A DNA stretch of 19,393 nt from 13-1-40CM-64-14 sp036393975 (GTDB taxonomy: Bacteria; Sysuimicrobiota; Sysuimicrobiia; Sysuimicrobiales; Kaftiobacteriaceae), in the NCBI GenBank assembly GCA_036393975.1, contig DASWFZ010000060.1, positions 1-19,393 of the forward strand. Reading direction: 5' to 3'. The position numbers were made by a program, and so were the translations under genes. How positions within the stretch are numbered: the first letter of the stretch is position 1; every line of letters starts with the position of its first letter. This document shows positions 14,725 to 19,393 of this stretch, piece by piece. The notes under the pieces were generated by a model that worked only from the letters and a program-made list of their open reading frames with translations, was not told where the DNA came from and ran no database searches.

Positions 14725-15825
14725 CTACGCAAGGAAGGCGCGCTGGAAAAACCAGACTATTCCGATCGCAACAGCAGCAGCGGACACCCACCGCCGCATG
14801 GTGGATTCCCAAGGCAACGTCGCGAGCGCACGTAGACTTAGGAAGGCAGCAGTCACGACCGTGATTTGACCGAGTTCGACCCCGAAGTTGAAGCTCACTA
14901 GCGACAGCGCCAGGTTTGCCCGTGAGAGAGCCATTTCTCTCAAAATCGCAGCAAACCCGAGGCCGTGAATCAGCCCAAAAGTGAAGGTGACGAGCCACCG
15001 CGAGCGGGTAGCCTGCGCCCCGCGCCACAAGTTTTCTGCCGCCACGTAGGCGATGCTCAGCGCGATCCCACTTTCCACCAGTCTGGGAGGTAGTGTGACG
15101 ATGTCCAGTGCGGCCAGCGACAACGTCACGGAGTGCGCGACCGTGAAGGCCGTCACGATCTTGAGCAGAGTCCGCAGCCCCCCGCCCAGCATCAACAGGC
15201 TGAGCAGGAAGAGGATGTGATCATACCCGGTAAGGATATGCCGGATCCCCAGTGCCGTGAAGCTGATGCTCTGGTGCCACAGAGACGCCGCGCCGGGGGC
15301 GAGGGTAAGATTGTGGCGCTCAGGGGTGAAGACGAAGTTCCGGACCTGGCCCCCGTAAACAATTGTCGCCAGGCAGCTCGCGGTGGACACACCGGGGACG
15401 AACAACTCGTACTGAATGGCCAGCGCCTGGATGGGTTTGGACCAACGGTAGACCAACAGTAACGTACTATGAGTTCCTGGGCCGGGTGCGACATCATCGG
15501 TGGGTGCCGGTTCCACGGCCAATGCGCCCCGCTCATCGCCAGCGGCCAGCCTGATGTGCTGGCCCAGGAATGCCTCTAATTCTGCCCGGTGTCTTCGGAC
15601 TTCCTGCGCCGACAACTTGCCATCGTGATCATCATCAGCAAAGACGGCCAGGCTGGTGGGAAAGGTCAAGACGATGCGCGCCTGCGCGCCATCGACCCTG
15701 ATCTCAGCGACCGCCTGGTCCGCCCAGTGGGCCTCGGCCTGCGGCGCCCAGGTGGTCAGCCCCAGCGCGGCCATCACCAGGATGCTGTAGGTGACCACAC
15801 GGTGTCGCATAAACGGCATACCCAC
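14725..15825 (-). CDS. HupE/UreJ-like membrane protein with an EF-hand-type loop
   Basis: 366 residues. Signal peptide to ~31 (APQAEA before His33), an extracytoplasmic domain to ~185, then about six to seven membrane helices. The membrane part carries HupE/UreJ_2 family signatures: GIRHILTGYDHILFLLSLL (His196, Asp202, His203), TVAHSVTLSLA (His231), FGLIHGLGFA (His287) and NFGVELGQ (Glu317). Relatives are proposed nickel or cobalt permeases, though this subgroup is not well characterised. The outer domain contains DDDHDGKLSAQE at 64-75, a perfect EF-hand calcium loop spacing (D1, D3, D5, G6, L8, S9, E12). The GTG start at 15823-15825 follows the TPR stop (TGA 15826-15828) without a gap; ATGs at 15819 and 15810 are alternatives. 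Last gene of the three-gene operon. Confidence 0.88.
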   Translation of the reverse strand: MGMPFMRHRVVTYSILVMAALGLTTWAPQAEAHWADQAVAEIRVDGAQARIVLTFPTSLAVFADDDHDGKLSAQEVRRHRAELEAFLGQHIRLAAGDERGALAVEPAPTDDVAPGPGTHSTLLLVYRWSKPIQALAIQYELFVPGVSTASCLATIVYGGQVRNFVFTPERHNLTLAPGAASLWHQSISFTALGIRHILTGYDHILFLLSLLMLGGGLRTLLKIVTAFTVAHSVTLSLAALDIVTLPPRLVESGIALSIAYVAAENLWRGAQATRSRWLVTFTFGLIHGLGFAAILREMALSRANLALSLVSFNFGVELGQITVVTAAFLSLRALATLPWESTMRRWVSAAAVAIGIVWFFQRAFLA

Positions 15826-17196
15826 TCAATATCCAAGGCCTGAGGTAAGGCGGGCTTTTTCGTCAAACGCTGGATCGGTCTCTTGAGCGCGCTGGATTAA
15901 CCGCCGGGCCTGCGCTGGATCGCCTAGAGTCTGTTCGATCAGGGCGGCGCGGTAAAGGAACCTGGCGTCGCGAAAGCCCCACCGCAGCGCGCGCGTCATT
16001 ACCTGTCGAGCCTCGCTCCACCGTCCCGCCCGCGTCAGCGCCCAAGCGTACACGTCCAGGGTATCCGCATCTTGCCTGATCCGGATCTCTTGTTCCATCA
16101 AGCGCAGGACTTGGGCGAGGTCCTGCGGGCGGCCGCGTTCGAGCAGTAGACGCGCCAGTTCACGGCGGTGTCCGAATTTCCCCGATGCGGCGTCCTGACG
16201 AAGGCGCTCTTCAGCCTGCAGCCAGAATTTCTCGGCGCTCACGGAGTCGCCCTCGAGTTCCTTCAGCCGGGCGAGCCCGCGCAGGAGGACGTGGTCGTAG
16301 ACGTTAGGGGAGGCCTTGGTGATCGTCACGATCTGTGTGAGGTGCTCCTCAGCCAGCCGGTATTGGCCTTGCCGGATTTCGAGTTCGGCCAGATTCGAAA
16401 GCGCCAAGGCGTACTGGGGGAGAATCTGTAGGGCTTCCTCATATAGTAGCCGCGCCTGATCCGGGTGGCCGCGCCGGTAGTAGAGGCGGCCGAACAGCGT
16501 CCTGGTCCACGCCGAGGTGGCCACTTCGTCGGCTTCCTCGACGGCGAGCGCTCGCTGAAAATCGATCACGGCGTCGTCGTCTCGGCCCTGCGCCATGTCC
16601 GCCAGGGCGCGGAGCGTGTAGTCGCCCAGACTCGCTGATCCGTCGACGAGCGTCGCTGCGGCGCGGGCAGCCTCATCTACGTGGCCCATGGCGAGGTTCG
16701 AGGTAACGATGATCGAGAGCGCATCGTCGTTCCCGGCTCGGCGGGCGAGGCGGATGGCTTCATCAAAGTCATGCCGCGCCTCAGCGACTTTGGCCAGGAC
16801 GATGAGGGCTCCGCTGTTCTGGAACGGAAGACTCGCCAAGGATCGCTGGGCCGCCTGCTCGGCGAGCAGATACCAGTTCAGATCCCCCGTCACTCGCGCC
16901 ATTCTCAAGTAAGCGCTGGCGAGCGACGCCAAGTTGAGGCCACTATTTGGGTCGTAGGTTAAGCGCGCCTGGTAGAATTCGATCTCCCGCTGCAGCGCCT
17001 GCTTCACCGCGCCGCGCGGAAGCCGCTGGAAGCGATAATGGTACGCCGATGAAGGCGTGGCAGCCGTATGTGCCCAGAGCAAGGCACCCACGACGAGGAT
17101 CGCTCCTCCCCCCGTCGCCGCGAGTGGGCCGAGCCACTTCCAGCGCCGGCGCCATGACATCGGTCTGCTGATCAGCGGTTCCTGCGGGCGTTGCAT
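15826..17196 (-). CDS. Membrane-anchored TPR-repeat protein
   Basis: 456 residues. A basic N-terminus (RRRWKW) precedes one hydrophobic segment at ~21-43 (GPLAATGGGAILVVGALLWA), giving an N-in/C-out anchor. The rest is helical repeats with TPR spacing, clearest at GRLYYRRGHPDQARLLYEEA, LQILPQYALALSNLAELEIR, QGQYRLAEEHLTQIV and RAALIEQTLGDPAQARRLIQ. It has no enzymatic motif; TPR proteins act as assembly scaffolds. The gene lies between the DUF4331 and HupE-like genes on the same strand. Its ATG (17194-17196) has AAAGGAG about 10 bases upstream, just beyond a perfect hairpin. Its stop abuts the start of the HupE-like gene, so translation of the two is probably coupled. Confidence 0.88.
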   Translation of the reverse strand: MQRPQEPLISRPMSWRRRWKWLGPLAATGGGAILVVGALLWAHTAATPSSAYHYRFQRLPRGAVKQALQREIEFYQARLTYDPNSGLNLASLASAYLRMARVTGDLNWYLLAEQAAQRSLASLPFQNSGALIVLAKVAEARHDFDEAIRLARRAGNDDALSIIVTSNLAMGHVDEAARAAATLVDGSASLGDYTLRALADMAQGRDDDAVIDFQRALAVEEADEVATSAWTRTLFGRLYYRRGHPDQARLLYEEALQILPQYALALSNLAELEIRQGQYRLAEEHLTQIVTITKASPNVYDHVLLRGLARLKELEGDSVSAEKFWLQAEERLRQDAASGKFGHRRELARLLLERGRPQDLAQVLRLMEQEIRIRQDADTLDVYAWALTRAGRWSEARQVMTRALRWGFRDARFLYRAALIEQTLGDPAQARRLIQRAQETDPAFDEKARLTSGLGY

Positions 17197-17217
17197 CTTC
17201 CTTGAACTCCTTTGGGT

Positions 17218-17253
17218 GGTGGTGCTCCGGGGGAAAGACGCCGGAGCACCACC
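17218..17253 (-). terminator. Perfect 13-bp hairpin between DUF4331 and TPR genes
   Basis: GGTGGTGCTCCGG at 17218-17230 pairs exactly with 17241-17253 around a 10-base loop. It starts 13 bases after the DUF4331 stop. No T-run follows on the minus strand and the next gene's ribosome site begins only about 10 bases later, so it is more likely a partial terminator, or an RNA-processing or stability element, than a complete stop. Confidence 0.6.
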
Positions 17254-17265
17254 TGCACCTGGGCG

Positions 17266-18513
17266 TTAGTTCGGCGTGGCGAGATAGGGGAATGTGATGT
17301 GCAGCGGCTTGTGGCCCCTGCCGTCGAGGTTGGGGCCGTCGTACGAGACGCCGTCGCTTGTGACCGTACCATTTGTCAGGACAAAGAGCGTGGCGTCGAT
17401 CACATCGTCCTTGAGCAGGCGCCCGCGTGTGAGAGTGGCCGGGCCGTTGAGCCCAGTAAATCCGACCGCATAGCCGCTGGGCTGAGTTGTGTCGATGCGC
17501 ATGACGTCAGGGAGAAAAGCCGCCACGAGCTGACCGACCCGAGTCGAACTGTTGCCGAGCGCCGTGAGCGTGCCGATCGCCTCAGTAAAGACCGGTCCGA
17601 GGATCCCTGCACAGGGTTGCTGGCCCGCCAGCGCCAGGGCCTCGCAGTCCGGTCCCACCTGGTTCATTCTGTTCAGAAAGTCGTTGGTAATGACCAGCCC
17701 CTCGTTGATCGCGGGCCGGGCCAGCCGATCGACCTGCGTGAACTCGTTGTCGTCATCCCCATCCCCCGTCCGCACGGAGATGGTCTCCCAAACATCGAAC
17801 GTGGTCGCGGTCGTTGCCCCTTGCAGGAAGGCAATCGGGACGCGCACGACGATCGAGTTGACATTATATCCAGAGGTGAAATCCAGCCCCGGGTTCCGGA
17901 ACCCGATACTCGGTCCTAATCCCAGCAATCCAGCGCGGACCCGGAAGAACTGCTCGACGTCGAAGAAGAACGGATCCTCTCGGAGACCCGCATACATGTC
18001 CAGCTGAGATCCACCCAGGGTGACCGCGTTGATTGTCGGCGTATCGGCCGCGGTGACGGGCAGCGGCGTGGTGACCGCGCCCGTGGCGACCATTCTGACT
18101 CCGTCTCGGATTGCGGTCACCTTCATGGACTGCCTGTTGGCCACCGGTTCGCCGAACTCGAACCGGAGGATGATGTCGGGCCTGGACAGTCCAGCTGCCT
18201 TCGGCGCCGCACTATTACTAACCGCACGTTCGATGCGGAACTCATAGCGTGCCCGTGCACTGAAGTAGTACTGCTGGCGGGCCACGGACCGCGGATTCGT
18301 GTTCATCACCAGAATCAGGTTGGAGTTTTGGGCAGCGTTGCCAGTCTGATCGCCTTCCCGGAACGCATAGAGATCGGTCAGATTCACGTTGCGCCCCTTG
18401 GTGTCGGTTTCCCCGTCGTCGTGGTCCGAGGCCACGAGAAGTCTGGGGACAACAAGGATCGCGGCGATAGCGACCACCGCCAGCCCCACCAGCCAGAATC
18501 TATGCCGTGCCAT
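17266..18513 (-). CDS. DUF4331 family exported protein
   Basis: 415 residues. An N-terminal signal or anchor (FWLVGLAVVAIAAILVVPRL) is followed at 29-33 by SDHDD and then NVNLTDLYAFREGDQ, the D-H-x-D ... D-x-Y-x-F opening that defines DUF4331 (PF14224). Later family features: LILVMNTNPRS, YYFSARARYEFRIER, AGLREDPFFFDVEQFFRVR, NSIVVRVPIAFL, EFTQVDRLARPAINEGLV and GRGHKPLHITFPYLATPN at the end. Biochemical function is unknown; the acidic and His residues near the N-terminus could bind metal (inference). GGAGG sits ~6 bases before the ATG. First gene of a minus-strand operon with the TPR and HupE-like genes, divergent from an ECF sigma gene 157 bp away. Confidence 0.92.
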   Translation of the reverse strand: MARHRFWLVGLAVVAIAAILVVPRLLVASDHDDGETDTKGRNVNLTDLYAFREGDQTGNAAQNSNLILVMNTNPRSVARQQYYFSARARYEFRIERAVSNSAAPKAAGLSRPDIILRFEFGEPVANRQSMKVTAIRDGVRMVATGAVTTPLPVTAADTPTINAVTLGGSQLDMYAGLREDPFFFDVEQFFRVRAGLLGLGPSIGFRNPGLDFTSGYNVNSIVVRVPIAFLQGATTATTFDVWETISVRTGDGDDDNEFTQVDRLARPAINEGLVITNDFLNRMNQVGPDCEALALAGQQPCAGILGPVFTEAIGTLTALGNSSTRVGQLVAAFLPDVMRIDTTQPSGYAVGFTGLNGPATLTRGRLLKDDVIDATLFVLTNGTVTSDGVSYDGPNLDGRGHKPLHITFPYLATPN

Positions 18514-18670
18514 ACGACACCTCCGTCATGGTCTGGAATAACGCCCTCCCGCGCCCCGGGGAGATCCGCGGAAGCGGCCTTCCTCTCGACTGTTCGCACG
18601 ACCCGTTCAGACGGATTGGACCATCCGCGGGGGGGCGCGGTGCGAAGGACTGAGCGGAGGGCCGCGCCGA

Positions 18671-19312
18671 ATGACCACAGGAACCCCTCAGCGTTTCGTG
18701 GAACGGCCCATGCGGTTCTGGTCGGTGGGATGGGACGTGGACCGCGGCGTGACGGAAGCAGATCAGGAGGCCACGCTACTGGCGCGAATCGCGCGGCGGG
18801 ATGCCATCGCATTTGAGACCCTGTACGATCGATACAGTCGGCCCGTCTACTCTCTCGCTGTACGAATGCTCGGCAACCCGCAGGCCGCCCAGGAAGTTGC
18901 ACAGGAGATTTTCCTCCATATCTGGCGCGGCGCGGGCGAATTCATCCCCACCCGTGGTAGCGCCCGTTCCTGGGTATTGTCCCTGGCCCATCACCGCACG
19001 GTCGACGCGCTGCGCCGTCAGCGAGTTCGTACGGTCGAGCCGCTTGCGGAAGGTGATCCCGGCGCAGGTGGCGGTGCCGACGTTGTGGAGCAGGCCCTCC
19101 GCGGGGTCGAAGGCGCGACGGTCCGCAGCGCGCTGATGACCCTCTCGCCGGAACAGCGTGAAGCAATCGTGCTGGCCTTCTACGGCGGATACACTCAGCA
19201 AGAGATCGCCAACAGGCTGAGGATTCCCCTTGGAACGGTCAAGACGAGAATTCGCGATGGGATGCAACGCCTGCGAGTTCAGCTGGTCCAGGGGGAGGAG
19301 GAGCGCGAGTGA
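18671..19312 (+). CDS. ECF (extracytoplasmic function) RNA polymerase sigma factor
   Basis: 213 residues. Region 2 is FETLYDRYSRPVYSLAVRML, then GNPQAAQEVAQEIFLHIWRG, which binds the -10 element. Region 4 is LSPEQREAIVLAFYGGYTQQ, EIANRLRIPLGTVKTRIRDG, whose HTH reads the -35 element. No region 1 or 3 is present, as expected of ECF factors. The GYTQQEIAxRLxIPLGTVKTR form and the downstream partner resemble the SigK-like group with RskA-type anti-sigma factors. The ATG at 18671 has GGAGGG about 10 bases upstream; residues 1-30 are an unusual extension, so Met14 is an alternative start. It overlaps the anti-sigma gene by four bases (GTGA) and faces the DUF4331 operon, which it probably controls. 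Confidence 0.94.
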   Translation: MTTGTPQRFVERPMRFWSVGWDVDRGVTEADQEATLLARIARRDAIAFETLYDRYSRPVYSLAVRMLGNPQAAQEVAQEIFLHIWRGAGEFIPTRGSARSWVLSLAHHRTVDALRRQRVRTVEPLAEGDPGAGGGADVVEQALRGVEGATVRSALMTLSPEQREAIVLAFYGGYTQQEIANRLRIPLGTVKTRIRDGMQRLRVQLVQGEEERE

Positions 19313-19393
19313 CGCACGAGCACGCATCCGAACTGCTGGCCGCATTCGCGCTCCATGCGCTGGACCGGGATGGGGCGCGGGCTGTGTCGGCGC
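19309..19393 (+). CDS. Putative anti-sigma factor, N-terminal end only
   Basis: GTG at 19309 overlaps the sigma-factor stop (GTGA). The visible 28 residues are MTHEHASELLAAFALHALDR then DGARAVSA, and the window ends before a stop. The H-E-x-A-x-E-L-L-A-A-x-A-L-x-A-L-D pattern is the start of the anti-sigma domain in RskA-type anti-sigma-K factors, which hold the ECF factor inactive at the membrane. The overlap with the sigma gene supports the pairing. The transmembrane and outer domains are outside the window, so the class is inferred. Confidence 0.8.
   Translation, partial: MTHEHASELLAAFALHALDRDGARAVSA

Noticed and set aside
18514..18670. ECF-type promoter (GAAC ... CGTC/CGTT) controlling the DUF4331 operon
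   Set aside because: A GAAC is present on the minus strand, but no convincing -10 partner lies at the right spacing, so I cannot place a promoter.

Overview
The window is about 19.4 kb of GC-rich bacterial chromosome. No rRNA, intact tRNA or recognised marker gene fixes the taxonomy. A monofunctional proline dehydrogenase, a cyclase/AAA ATPase/TPR regulator, an HD-GYP protein and an ECF sigma/DUF4331/HupE set are compatible with an environmental lineage such as Chloroflexota, Actinomycetota, Deinococcota or an uncultured relative. That placement is inference only.

Left third (1-7.9 kb): the 3' part of proline dehydrogenase, a 78-residue single-pass membrane protein, and a perfect hairpin separating these from a convergent FMN-dependent alpha-hydroxy-acid oxidase. 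Next comes a 1063-residue class III adenylyl cyclase/ATPase/TPR signalling protein on the minus strand. Divergent from it is a FetA/FetB-type (UPF0014) metal exporter operon that looks decayed: the ATPase loses its last ~16 residues to a frameshift, and the permease has an internal deletion/frameshift near its N-terminus plus a second frameshift that one 4-bp repeat unit would repair exactly. A PF06475-type glycolipid-binding protein follows.

Middle (7.9-14.5 kb) is a graveyard of mobile DNA. Three minus-strand copies of the 3' half of a tRNA gene (about 7927, 11066 and 12354) look like integrase attachment sites. Two are preceded by related tails resembling integrase C-termini, and two carry a further ~75 bp of shared flank with tandem 10-bp repeats. 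The second and third copies bracket a cassette holding a RibD/DHFR-like reductase and a VOC-fold gene killed by a single nonsense codon. The area also holds a diverged 3' duplicate of the glycolipid-binding gene, an IS630-type transposase remnant with a one-base insertion, an HD-GYP phosphodiesterase with a small membrane partner, an ABM-like protein, a double-GNAT acetyltransferase and the tail of a sugar ABC permease.

Right part (14.7-19.4 kb) is intact and looks like one functional unit: an ECF sigma factor with an overlapping anti-sigma gene (cut by the window edge), divergent from a three-gene operon DUF4331 - membrane-anchored TPR protein - HupE/UreJ-like membrane protein with an EF-hand-type loop in its outer domain. 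All three operon products look exported or membrane-anchored. This is the best candidate in the window for an uncharacterised envelope system, possibly metal-related.
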